A stretch of DNA of 6,490 nucleotides from Verrucomicrobiota bacterium (GCA_019241095.1 JAFAXJ010000551.1:1-6490); one strand, 5' to 3'. Positions 1 to 5,578 are shown, numbered from the stretch's first letter. Translations and numbers: made by a program. Notes: a model not told the origin generated them from the letters alone.

Positions 1-210
1 GCCGCCCTCAAAACCTGGGTCACTCGCGGACTGCCATAACGCTTTTGATTTTGGACAAATACCGCCTCGATCCTTTCCATTAGCTGGCTTTCTTCGCTCT
101 CGCGCTGGCTCTGAGCGCCCTTTGCCCACTGATAATACCCGCTACGCGATACCCCCAAGAGTTCGGCAACTTTCGTGGATACTGTATTCGACCGACAGCT
201 GCTCAATCAT
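1..210 (-). pseudogene. IS3-family transposase OrfB, N-terminal part, frameshifted
   Basis: The frame starts with ATG at 210-208, overlapping the orfA stop, and reads MIEQLSVEYSIHESCRTLG before hitting a TAG at 144-142. The correct continuation, VSRSGYYQWAKG... to YGSPRV, is in another frame from about 152 to 1. Removing one C from the five-C run at 152-156 (G5 on the coding strand) restores a continuous OrfB with the family's LGVSRSGYY and YGSPR motifs. The catalytic DDE domain would lie beyond the window edge. The lesion is either a true single-base insertion that inactivates the transposase or a homopolymer sequencing error. Confidence 0.85.
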
Positions 211-536
211 CGCATACCGGTGCTCGGTTCTTCTCCCAGTATGCTCATAGCTTTTTTTAGGATGTCCCTCTGGCGCTTGAGCACTTCATTTTCCTTGTGC
301 AAGCGCCGGTTCTCGGCCAAAAGCTCCTCTGGGTTGGCTGGCCCTGCATTGCCAAGCTCCAAGGCCGTTGTCCCGCTAGCCGGGCCGTAGCGTTTGCGCC
401 AGGAATGTAAGCTCGCTTCGCTTACCCCAAGCTCCCGCCCAATCTGCACAATTGATCGACCGCCGTGGAGCGTCAGTTCTACGGCCTGACGCTTGAAATC
501 CTCCGTATAAACCTTCTGCAATTTCTTTTCGGACAT
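207..536 (-). CDS. IS3-family transposase OrfA (helix-turn-helix protein)
   Basis: The 109-residue product is the DNA-binding subunit of an IS3-type transposase. Residues ~9-50 form the IS3/IS911 helix-turn-helix (YTEDFKRQAVEL, then IGRELGVSEASLHSWRKRYG). Residues ~70-98 form the leucine-zipper coiled coil (LLAENRRLHKENEVLKRQRDILKKA). The length is usual for OrfA. It binds the terminal repeats and joins OrfB by -1 frameshifting. The start ATG at 536 follows a purine-rich AGAAGAG stretch. OrfA itself looks intact, whereas the downstream orfB is broken, so only the regulatory subunit could be made here. Confidence 0.93.
   Translation of the reverse strand: MSEKKLQKVYTEDFKRQAVELTLHGGRSIVQIGRELGVSEASLHSWRKRYGPASGTTALELGNAGPANPEELLAENRRLHKENEVLKRQRDILKKAMSILGEEPSTGMR
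252..258 (-). promoter_or_regulatory. A7 slippery site for programmed -1 frameshift
   Basis: The minus strand reads CTA AAA AAA GCT at the end of the OrfA coiled coil (residues D-I-L-K-K-A). A -1 slip on the A7 run enters the orfB frame, and the trans-frame product reads through H-R-Y-A-M-I-E-Q-L, the usual start of IS3 OrfB. This A6-7 signal is the known frameshift site in IS3-family elements. Use of the site is inferred from sequence only. Confidence 0.7.
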
Positions 537-576
537 CTCTTCTAATCTCTTTCTCTGCCTTTATGCTCTTTAGTCT

Positions 577-602
577 GTGTCCGTCAAATCGGGGGAGGCT
601 CA
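577..602 (-). repeat. Terminal repeat at the right edge of the left IS3 element
   Basis: Read on the minus strand this begins TGAGCCTCCCCCG and ends GGACAC, about 40 bp upstream of orfA. The TG start, C-rich block and GGACAC resemble IS3-family terminal repeats. The host reading frame stops matching a protein at exactly this point. The partner repeat lies outside the window, so the pairing is unverified. Confidence 0.65.
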
Positions 603-855
603 CAACGATTTTTACCGTGCCTTCACTTTCAAGGCGTCCCCCTTCCATAGCCTCAAAAAACTGGCCGTCCGCTACAGCCCAATACCCGTGAGTAGAAGCG
701 GCGTCGACAGGACACATCCACGAGGTTCCATCGGCCCGGTATTCGTAGACGTGACGCCCGGAGGACCAGTAGCCAACTATCTGTTTTCTTAGCGAGGCGT
801 CATCGGCTTTTGCGGAGACGGTTAACACTAATAAGAGTGCAAAAGGTTTTTTCAT
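603..855 (-). pseudogene. Small secreted protein of unknown function, cut by IS insertion
   Basis: The 84 surviving codons begin with a signal peptide (MKKPFALLLVLTVSAKA, probable cleavage after A-K-A at residue ~17). A compact domain follows: KQIVGYWSSGRHVYEY, RADGTSWM, THGYWAVADGQFFE. Alternating W/G/Y and ADGT motifs suggest a small lipocalin-like beta-barrel of the 'extracellular W-G domain' type, but I cannot name the family. The frame formally stays open into the IS (to ~376), but past V84 those residues are encoded by IS DNA and mean nothing. The start ATG has AAAGGA about 12 bp upstream. The preceding minus-strand ORF ends in an ATGA overlap with this start, hinting at translational coupling. 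The product would be exported but is truncated and presumably non-functional. Confidence 0.7.
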
Positions 856-1094
856 CTTATATTAGGTTCCTTTCTTCCTCTTTCTCTTTCGCTTTTAGAA
901 AAGGGGGTTTCTTCTTTTCCTTCGTCCTTTTCACCTTTTTTCTTAAAGGGCGAGGCTGCTCCCGGGAAAGCCGGTTTCGAAGAGCTGGTCCCGATGTTAA
1001 AGGAGGTCGTTCCGGCGTCGTTCTCGAAAAAACGCTTTTCCGCGCTGTTCCCGGCTTTTCCGGGCGGCGGTCTGCTTTCCGATTTAGCGGGCAT
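852..1094 (-). CDS. Possible charged low-complexity protein, doubtful
   Basis: This 80-residue frame starts at ATG 1094 with GAGGA about 9-10 bp upstream and ends in an ATGA overlap with the secreted-protein gene, an arrangement typical of coupled genes. The product is not recognised. It is rich in K, E, S, P and G (e.g. FKKKGEKDEGKEETPFSKSE), with no hydrophobic core, so it would be disordered. The coding strand is strikingly purine-rich, and such composition alone can keep a frame open. The signal and overlap favour translation; the composition favours a long untranslated leader with a chance ORF. Confidence 0.25.
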   Translation of the reverse strand: MPAKSESRPPPGKAGNSAEKRFFENDAGTTSFNIGTSSSKPAFPGAASPFKKKGEKDEGKEETPFSKSERERGRKEPNIR

Positions 1095-1335
1095 AAGCGC
1101 TTTTCCTCACCATAAACATTACATTTTCTGGAAAAATCTCATCTTCTAATCGCGAAGAGCGAGGAGGGGCGTCTTTACAGATAAGAGCTATTTTGAATAT
1201 AGATCGCTCGCCCCCGATGCCGCTTCTCCCTCGGAGGCCCGAAGCACCGCCCTGCTTCCTCGCGAACGCCCGACGGGGTAGACAATTCTTCGACGCGGCC
1301 CGTTCGTCCTCTCGTCGGTGGGGAAATGTTATAGA
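1095..1335. other. Intergenic, no gene seen
   Basis: I read both strands and found only short arginine- and proline-rich frames without good starts. A GAGGAGG string near 1160 is not followed by a start codon at useful spacing. No RNA gene fold or convincing promoter was recognised. Confidence 0.5.
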
Positions 1336-1494
1336 ATGAATACGCGTTCTGACCTATCCACTGTCGAGAGCTGTTCGGAGATCCCGGCTTGCCGGGGACC
1401 GGAGGTGCTATGTCTATTAATGGAAGTTGCCAGCCAGGTTTCCAAGTACGTAGGCATCAGCCGCTGTACCTGCGAGTCCAAGAAGAGTCATTAG
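1336..1494 (+). CDS. Possible 52-residue cysteine-containing small protein
   Basis: The frame runs from ATG 1336 to TAG 1494 and encodes a 52-residue product with six cysteines (ESCSEIPACRG, VLCLL, ISRCTCESKKSH). The central segment VLCLLMEVASQVSKYVGI is moderately hydrophobic. No family is recognised and no Shine-Dalgarno sequence precedes the start. It overlaps the better-signalled 34-residue ORF at 1410 in another frame, so at most one of the two is likely to be translated. Confidence 0.2.
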   Translation: MNTRSDLSTVESCSEIPACRGPEVLCLLMEVASQVSKYVGISRCTCESKKSH

Positions 1495-1514
1495 TAATTT
1501 CCTTTCAACAGTGA
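1410..1514 (+). CDS. Possible 34-residue ORF with strong ribosome-binding site
   Basis: A clean GGAGG at 1401-1405 sits four bases before ATG 1410. The product begins MSINGSCQPGFQVRRHQPLY and ends at TGA 1514. The first dozen residues (I-N-G-x-C-x-P-x-F-Q) faintly resemble the N-terminus of beta-lactamase-like serine hydrolases, so this may be the cut-off start of such a gene. That resemblance is too short to rely on. A small GC palindrome (CCCGGC/GCCGGG, 1383-1396) lies just upstream and could affect translation. Confidence 0.25.
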   Translation: MSINGSCQPGFQVRRHQPLYLRVQEESLVISFQQ

Positions 1515-1557
1515 ATTGTTGGTTGTATTTCTCATCGATATTATCATCTGTTAGGTA

Positions 1558-1579
1558 GGGGGCGGGTCACCCTGCCCCC
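1558..1579 (-). terminator. GC-rich hairpin downstream of the DNPI gene pair
   Basis: The arms 1558-1566 and 1571-1579 pair over nine positions (one G:T) around a TCAC loop. The hairpin lies ten bases past the stop of the membrane-protein gene. It lacks a run of T on the minus strand, so if it terminates transcription it is not a classical intrinsic terminator. It may instead protect the 3' end of the transcript. Confidence 0.45.
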
Positions 1580-1588
1580 GCCGGTTAT

Positions 1589-1978
1589 TCAGTTAGCGTT
1601 TTGCGCATCAGGCACGAAGAGCGCAACAACCACAGCGATGATACCCAGGGCGATTACGGCCCAGGCTTCACCGGGTGAACATGCACGGACCATCGCCTCT
1701 GCTATGGGATTGTCCGTAGGCACGCTGCCGAGCTTTTCCAGCACAGTACTGAAATCAACAGCAGCTACGATGGCTGCGATGATTCCAATACCGGCGGCCC
1801 AGCCTACGCGCTTAAACAAGGCCAACACAATGATGGCAACACCCAAACAAGCAACGATTTTACCCTCACCTGCAAGGTAACTGATGCTACCAAGAATCGG
1901 AACATGCATTACCGGTAACAAGCATCCCAAAAGGATGGCAGCACCGCCAGCGACTGAAATTAATGATTTTCTGTTCAT
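1589..1978 (-). CDS. Four-helix membrane protein with DNPI motif, function unknown
   Basis: The 129-residue product has hydrophobic segments at about residues 6-26, 41-55, 58-76 and 104-123, consistent with a small inner-membrane protein. Between helices 3 and 4 is a polar loop, EKLGSVPTDNPIAEAMVRACSPGE in outline, with D89-N-P-I and C100. The same D-N-P-I...C pattern, with identical D-to-C spacing, occurs in the gene directly upstream. That gene ends 17 bp before this start on the same strand, so the two are probably co-transcribed. Start ATG 1978 lacks a clear Shine-Dalgarno sequence. No family is recognised. A loop presented on one face of the membrane, paired with a soluble partner, is a reasonable picture but remains inference. 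Confidence 0.75.
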   Translation of the reverse strand: MNRKSLISVAGGAAILLGCLLPVMHVPILGSISYLAGEGKIVACLGVAIIVLALFKRVGWAAGIGIIAAIVAAVDFSTVLEKLGSVPTDNPIAEAMVRACSPGEAWAVIALGIIAVVVALFVPDAQNAN

Positions 1979-1995
1979 GAAGATATTAGCAGAGT

Positions 1996-2208
1996 TCAGT
2001 TAGCTTGATCCAATTCAGCCTGTTCCTTGCGCATCTCCTCTTGGGCGATGTGCAAGAATTGCGAGATGCTGGCCGCATCCTTGTAGCCGTAGGTCACTGC
2101 GCACGATTTGATGGCGCTGACAACGATGGGATTATCAGGACCCAGGCCGCCAAACATCCCAGCATACATGTCACCGACTTGAACCGCACACTTGTTCATG
2201 CCGCCCAT
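1996..2208 (-). CDS. 70-residue soluble protein with DNPI motif, partner of the membrane protein
   Basis: The product starts MGGMNKCAVQVGDMYAGM, then carries D25-N-P-I and C36, and ends in an amphipathic charged helix (FLHIAQEEMRKEQAELDQ). It is not hydrophobic enough for a membrane span. Cysteines at 7 and 36 could form a disulphide if exported, but no signal peptide is seen. The start could be ATG 2208 or 2199; neither has a good ribosome site, and the frame stays open about 78 bases upstream with no ATG, so N-terminal truncation is possible. The last three codons before TGA (GCT AAC) match those of the next gene, and together with the shared motif this suggests the pair is related by duplication. 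Function unknown. Confidence 0.6.
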   Translation of the reverse strand: MGGMNKCAVQVGDMYAGMFGGLGPDNPIVVSAIKSCAVTYGYKDAASISQFLHIAQEEMRKEQAELDQAN

Positions 2209-2250
2209 GTGTCGATTGGTTTCAGCCTTTGGTAGCAGGGTGATCCAATG

Positions 2251-2280
2251 AGTATACCTGCTAACTATACTGTATACAGT
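2251..2280. promoter_or_regulatory. Palindromic operator-like site with -10 boxes on both strands
   Basis: ACTGTATACAGT at 2269-2280 is a perfect 12-base palindrome. A second GTATAC copy lies at 2252-2257, 20 bases away, about two helical turns. TATACT occurs on the plus strand (2266-2271) and on the minus strand (2256-2251), the latter 43 bp before the DNPI gene start. No good -35 box is seen. The site could be a divergent promoter-operator bound by a small dimeric repressor; this rests on pattern alone. Confidence 0.4.
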
Positions 2281-2351
2281 GACGGTTTCCTAGACGTAGA
2301 CTTAAGAACTCTTTAGGTGATCTGCATTTACCGCAACGGACCGATTCAGAA

Positions 2352-2938
2352 GTGAAGATGAAGTTTCCCACCCCACCCATCCTGCCGAGTACGGATGATC
2401 TGCATCAGGTTGAACAATGGCTAGGTCACATTAATAGGCATCTTGACGGCATTGTTGCCAAACGCGCTGACGCCCCATACCGACCTGGAGATAAGCAAAC
2501 AAATCTAAAGCTCAAAAATATCACAGTGTCGATTGTGTCATTGGAGGATATCGTGACCACGAGATAAGAAGCGGCCACAATGAGATTTTATTAGGCCTTT
2601 TGGATTCGAACTCTCAACTGCAGTACGTCGGCTCAGCGGAAATAGATTTACGCCAGAAAAAACAAGTTGGTAAACTTCGGCCAGTAAAAGCAACGCCATT
2701 CTATGGCCGTCAACCAGGCGAGAAATCCCATTTCAATAGTCTGCCGGCCGGGCCGTGGCAGCCTGTAGCTCCCGAGATCGTAGTCGAGGCGAGTTTCGAT
2801 CATTTCAGCGACGGTCGTTTTCGGCATGGGTGCACATTAATACGCATGCGGCCTGACAAAACACCCCAAGACTGTTTGCTCGAACAGGTATCAGGTTCAA
2901 ACGAGCTAAAACCTATATTCAAATCACTTGTGCGTTGA
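2352..2938 (+). pseudogene. ATP-dependent DNA ligase (LigC/LigD type), C-terminal half, frameshifted
   Basis: Stand-alone ATP-dependent ligases seal nicks, often in end-joining repair. The first frame (2352-2567) carries the linker and ligase motif IV, LDGIVAKRADAPYRPG, then the motif V lysines (LKLKN). At about 2525-2535 the frame changes. From there the third frame reads DCVIGGYRDHEIRSGHNEIL, LLGLLDSNSQLQYVGSAE, and then the OB-fold: WQPVAPEIVVEASFDHF, GRFRHG, MRPDKTPQDCLLEQ. These are typical C-terminal motifs of this family. One base lost near 2530 explains the split. The N-terminal half with the adenylated K-x-D-G lysine is absent, so the gene is dead regardless. Weak matching sequence may extend back to ~2283. 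The 3' end abuts an IS481 remnant. Confidence 0.85.
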
Positions 2939-3315
2939 GCAATTAGCTAAGCGTTTGCGAAAATGCTCCAAATCGAGGCTTTTCCAGATCGAGCGTACTC
3001 CACCGGGAGAAACTAAAATCCCGCGCTTACGCAGCTCGTTGCTCACCCGCACTTGGCCGTAGGCAGGCTGTTCTAACGCGAAAGCCAGCACCGCTTGCTC
3101 GATCTTGGAATCGACCCGGTTCTTCAGCAGCGCTTTACGCCGGCTGATATCCTGCAGAGCTGCTTCGCCGCCCTGTTCATACAGATCGCGGAAACGGTAG
3201 AAACTATCCCGGCTAAAACCCATGACCTTACAGGCCTTTGATACGCTTTCCAATTGGGTGAGGTTCGAGCCTGGTATTTAGCAAGAAAAGTAATGTCGCG
3301 GTTGGCAACCGAGCG
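2924..3315 (-). pseudogene. IS481-like transposase, N-terminal fragment
   Basis: The frame ending at 2924 reads [71 protein letters not shown] and DLEHFRKRL. This is the twin helix-turn-helix region that starts IS481-like (and related IS3-like) transposases. The stretch [16 protein letters not shown] lies upstream in a different frame, joined near 3253 by loss of one base (CCCAATTGG). After K-R-L the similarity stops and only a short random tail (ANCSTHK) precedes a stop. About 110 of the usual ~300-350 codons remain and all DDE residues are lost. No clear start codon survives. Confidence 0.85.
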
Positions 3316-3324
3316 GGTTAAGCA

Positions 3325-3354
3325 TTGCTTATGCCGCCCGTATAGGCGTAAAAT
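3325..3354 (+). promoter_or_regulatory. Weak outward promoter candidate in the IS remnant
   Basis: TTGCTT (3325-3330) and TAAAAT (3349-3354) are separated by 18 bases and lie about 57 bp before the GH39 start. The -10 matches the sigma-70 consensus at five of six bases and the -35 at three. If active it would drive the GH39 gene from the IS, a common effect of IS ends. Confidence 0.3.
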
Positions 3355-3399
3355 CTTCGTGAAGGCTGCGAAGGCCCAGATCAAATTACTCCAAAAGCA

Positions 3400-3416
3400 G
3401 GCCACTTTTTGTGACA
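3400..3416 (-). repeat. Probable terminal end of the IS481-like remnant
   Basis: The minus strand reads TGTCACAAAAAGTGGCC, upstream of the transposase fragment. It starts with TG and carries an AAAAGTGGCC core of the kind seen at ends of this class of elements. The partner end is deleted, so it cannot be confirmed by pairing. Confidence 0.45.
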
Positions 3417-4868
3417 ATAGAGAACCTTCTTTTAGACAGCAACGTCTCCAGGCCTTTTCCGCATTTCTGGGAGAATATTTTCGGTTCCTGCCACGCACCA
3501 GTCACTCTCAACGAATCCTGGCGCAACGATGCAAGGCTGCTGCACGAGCTTCTGGGCCGAAAATATATTCGTTTTCACGGGATTTTCGATCGCGACGTCG
3601 GACTGCTTGACCGGGTGACGAACGAAGGGCTGGTCTTGAACTTTACTCGACTTGATATGATTTACGATGGCTTGCTCGAGATCGGACTCCGGCCTTTTGT
3701 AGAACTAAGTTTTACCCCGCCGGAATTGGCACAAGAACCGAAAGTCTTACATCCTTTTTGGTATCATCAGTGCGTTTCTGCCCCGCGCAGTTATAGTCAG
3801 TGGTACGAGTTTATAATCAGATTTTTAGCGCATCTCGTTGAGCGTTACGGCGTGAACGAAGTCGGAGAATGGTTTTTCGAAGTTTGGAACGAACCCAACA
3901 TCGATTTCTGGGCCGGCGAGCCAAAGTTTGAGACCTATTGCGAACTCTACAAGGCTACAGCTCGTGCGGTCAAAGAGGTTGATTTTCGGCTGCGCGTTGG
4001 TGGACCGGCAACCGCAGCAGCCGAATGGGTCGAGCCTTTTATCGCATTTTGCGTGAAGAACGAGGTCCCAGTCGATTTCATTTCTACTCACTGTTATCCA
4101 AATGATCCTTATAAGATGCTCGGCTTTCCCGAGCCACCCAGGCTGAAAGAGACAGTTTATCTGGTATCCAAAAGGGTGCGCTTACAGGTTGAAAATTCGC
4201 GGATGCCGGAATTACCGATTTTCTTAACCGAGTATAATGCCGGCTTTGGTGAGAAACATGGTCTGGATGGCCCTTACGTGGGTGCTTGGTTGGCCAACAA
4301 TATCAGGCTTTGCGACGGAATATTGAACGAAATGGCTTATTGGACCTTTACAGATGCCATGTTTGAAGAAGGTGGGCCATTTCGTTCACCATTCCAAGGA
4401 CCAAATTTTTTGAATCGGGACAAGGGAGGCTTCGGCCTGATCGCCACGCACAATATCCCTAAAGCGGGCTTTAATGCTTTTCGCTTGTTACATCGGCTTG
4501 GCGACCAGCGAATCCCGTTTGGTTCCGAGAACGCTATCCTCACGAAATCTTCAGAGACGCAAAACCTAATCCTTGCGCTTTGGAATTATTGCGATCTCGG
4601 AGCCGAAGGAGAGGAGAAGCGCTTCAGAATCCAGCTGGTAGAACCGGAGCTATACCGGCGGGAGGTCTCTTTTCAAGTCGTAGATGAGATCCACGGCAAC
4701 GCCGCGAACTGCTGGAGTCAGATGGGCAGTCCCCAGTTTCCGACTAGGGAGCAAATTTCCAAGCTACAAACAGCAGCAAGGGTTCCGAAGCATGTGACAG
4801 CTTCCTTGGATGATGTAATTAGCCTGAATCCGAATGCTCTGGCTTTGATCGAAATCATCCATAGATGA
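3411..4868 (+). CDS. Glycoside hydrolase family 39 enzyme, probable beta-xylosidase
   Basis: The 485-residue product matches GH39 from end to end: PFPHFWENIFGSCHA (residues 16-30), KYIRFHGIFDRDVG, the TIM-barrel strands RPFVELSFTP and FFEVWNEPNIDFW with acid/base E161, then PVDFISTHCYPND, and LPIFLTEYNAGF with nucleophile E274. YWTFTD, GGFGLIATHNIPK and a C-terminal beta-sandwich with EIHGNAANCW...MGSP.FPT follow. GH39 enzymes are retaining hydrolases, mostly beta-xylosidases that release xylose from xylo-oligosaccharides; alpha-L-iduronidase is the main alternative. There is no signal peptide, so it should act in the cytoplasm. Length is normal and the frame is clean. The GTG start (3411) has no good ribosome site and appears to lie inside the IS end; the next in-frame ATG (codon 83) is too late. 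No sugar transporter or regulator is adjacent. Confidence 0.93.
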   Translation: MTIENLLLDSNVSRPFPHFWENIFGSCHAPVTLNESWRNDARLLHELLGRKYIRFHGIFDRDVGLLDRVTNEGLVLNFTRLDMIYDGLLEIGLRPFVELSFTPPELAQEPKVLHPFWYHQCVSAPRSYSQWYEFIIRFLAHLVERYGVNEVGEWFFEVWNEPNIDFWAGEPKFETYCELYKATARAVKEVDFRLRVGGPATAAAEWVEPFIAFCVKNEVPVDFISTHCYPNDPYKMLGFPEPPRLKETVYLVSKRVRLQVENSRMPELPIFLTEYNAGFGEKHGLDGPYVGAWLANNIRLCDGILNEMAYWTFTDAMFEEGGPFRSPFQGPNFLNRDKGGFGLIATHNIPKAGFNAFRLLHRLGDQRIPFGSENAILTKSSETQNLILALWNYCDLGAEGEEKRFRIQLVEPELYRREVSFQVVDEIHGNAANCWSQMGSPQFPTREQISKLQTAARVPKHVTASLDDVISLNPNALALIEIIHR

Positions 4869-5162
4869 GCATAATACTTCAAACCGCATGCTTGCGACAA
4901 ACATAGGTTGATCGCTTCTACTTCTTTCTGCTGTACTCGACTTTTGATGTCCTTCAAATGCTTGAGCAGAGTCAGTCGGGCATCGGACGTTGATCGGTAG
5001 CTATCAAGCCAGATGATTGTATTTTCGAAGAGCGGCCTTCTGGTAAGCATCGATCACCCTAACCCTGATTGAGACATGGTCCTGGCTAGCTACCGATAGT
5101 AATGCAGCCCTGATCGCCTTGACCGACAAACCTCGACAAAAGATGACAAGGCAGTTTCTACA
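4868..5162 (-). pseudogene. Possible gene remnant of unknown family in two frames
   Basis: Upstream frame (5162-5004) reads CRGLSVKAIRAALLSVASQD, HVSIRVRVIDAYQKAALRKY. Downstream frame (5050 to ~4868) reads LDSYRSTSDARLTLLKHLKD, IKSRVQQKEVEAINLCLSQA. Both have protein-like, helix-forming composition and join near 5004-5025, where one frameshift would link them. No family is recognised. The lower frame formally continues 150 bp antisense into the GH39 gene, which is surely a shadow. ATG 5050 has AGGG seven bases upstream, so the lower part could also stand alone. This may be a decayed gene convergent with GH39 or a chance open frame. Confidence 0.25.
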
Positions 5163-5446
5163 TTAGCTTATTTGCACAGTGTAGCAGATTAAGCCGGCCT
5201 CAACTTTTCTGCTCCCTCTTTTTACGCCCGGTCTACACAGTAGAATATGCTTAGGATAGCCTCATTGATTTAAGCGAACAGGCTTGTTCACCAGCGTTAG
5301 TTCCTGACATTAACCCCTTTTCGTAGTTTGAATGAATTTATAGCTGAAATTAGTAAACCAAATCTCGATCAAACACCAGCGGCTTAACGGTCTTCTCAAT
5401 CAGTTATCCAGTTGGAATAAATTATCACCTCAGTACCCAACTATAC
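5163..5446. other. AT-rich intergenic stretch, no gene seen
   Basis: All frames are broken by frequent stops on both strands. I saw no RNA gene, repeat or clear promoter. It is more AT-rich than the flanking genes, as expected for spacer or strongly decayed DNA. Confidence 0.5.
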
Positions 5447-5578
5447 GTGAGCCGAACAGTTACCCCTATCAAGGGAGGTTTTCTTAGATTAGCTTTGATT
5501 GGTTTTCTTGCGAGTATACCTGCGGGACTCTTAGGAAATGGATCTGAACAAGATGTGCAGCAGCCTTTACGCGCTTAG
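5447..5578 (+). CDS. Possible truncated membrane or exported leader peptide
   Basis: From GTG 5447 a 43-residue frame reads through TPIKGGFLRLALIGFLASIP, AGLLGNGSEQD and ends at TAG 5578. The basic start followed by a ~17-residue hydrophobic run and A-G-L-L-G resembles a signal peptide or single membrane anchor. It stops at the border of the right-hand IS remnant, so it could be the 5' end of a gene cut by that element. There is an AGGGAGG at 5472-5478, but it is inside the frame and not well spaced from any in-frame start. Family unknown. Confidence 0.2.
   Translation: MSRTVTPIKGGFLRLALIGFLASIPAGLLGNGSEQDVQQPLRA

Larger units (their letters stand above)
1..602 (-). mobile_element. IS3-family insertion sequence, 5' part, runs off the window
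   Basis: The block holds, in minus-strand order, a terminal repeat at 602-577, orfA, and the first ~70 codons of orfB, which leaves the window at position 1. The two ORFs overlap by ATGA in the -1 phase, with an A7 slippery run upstream, the standard IS3 arrangement for making an OrfAB fusion transposase. The outer end begins TGAGCC and contains GGACACAGAC, resembling IS3-type ends (TG start, GGACAC inside). The element sits inside the reading frame of a secreted-protein gene, so its right edge can be placed at 602 with some confidence. The other end and the target duplication are outside the window. Confidence 0.85.
2939..3416 (-). mobile_element. Truncated IS481-like insertion sequence remnant
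   Basis: On the minus strand the block starts with a TGTCAC... end at 3416 and runs through the N-terminal third of the transposase. It stops where transposase similarity ends, next to the last codons of the ligase. The catalytic domain and far terminal repeat are missing, so the copy cannot move itself. The deletion probably removed the rest of the IS together with any sequence between it and the ligase gene. Confidence 0.75.

Noticed and set aside
376..603. Extension of the secreted-protein frame to 159 residues
   Set aside because: Past codon 84 the frame reads through the IS terminal repeat and antiphase to orfA; the residues are IS-derived by chance.
1638..2235. Plus-strand frames opposite the DNPI gene pair
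   Set aside because: They lack ribosome sites and motif content; the minus-strand frames have membrane helices and a shared motif.
3124..3610. Long frames on both strands around 3124-3498 (minus) and 3254-3610 (plus)
   Set aside because: The minus frame is only real for the short [10 protein letters not shown] part of the transposase; the rest is antisense to GH39 or out of frame. The plus frame has no protein-like motif.
3825..4543. Minus-strand frames of 88 and 68 residues inside GH39
   Set aside because: They are antisense shadows of a well-supported enzyme gene.
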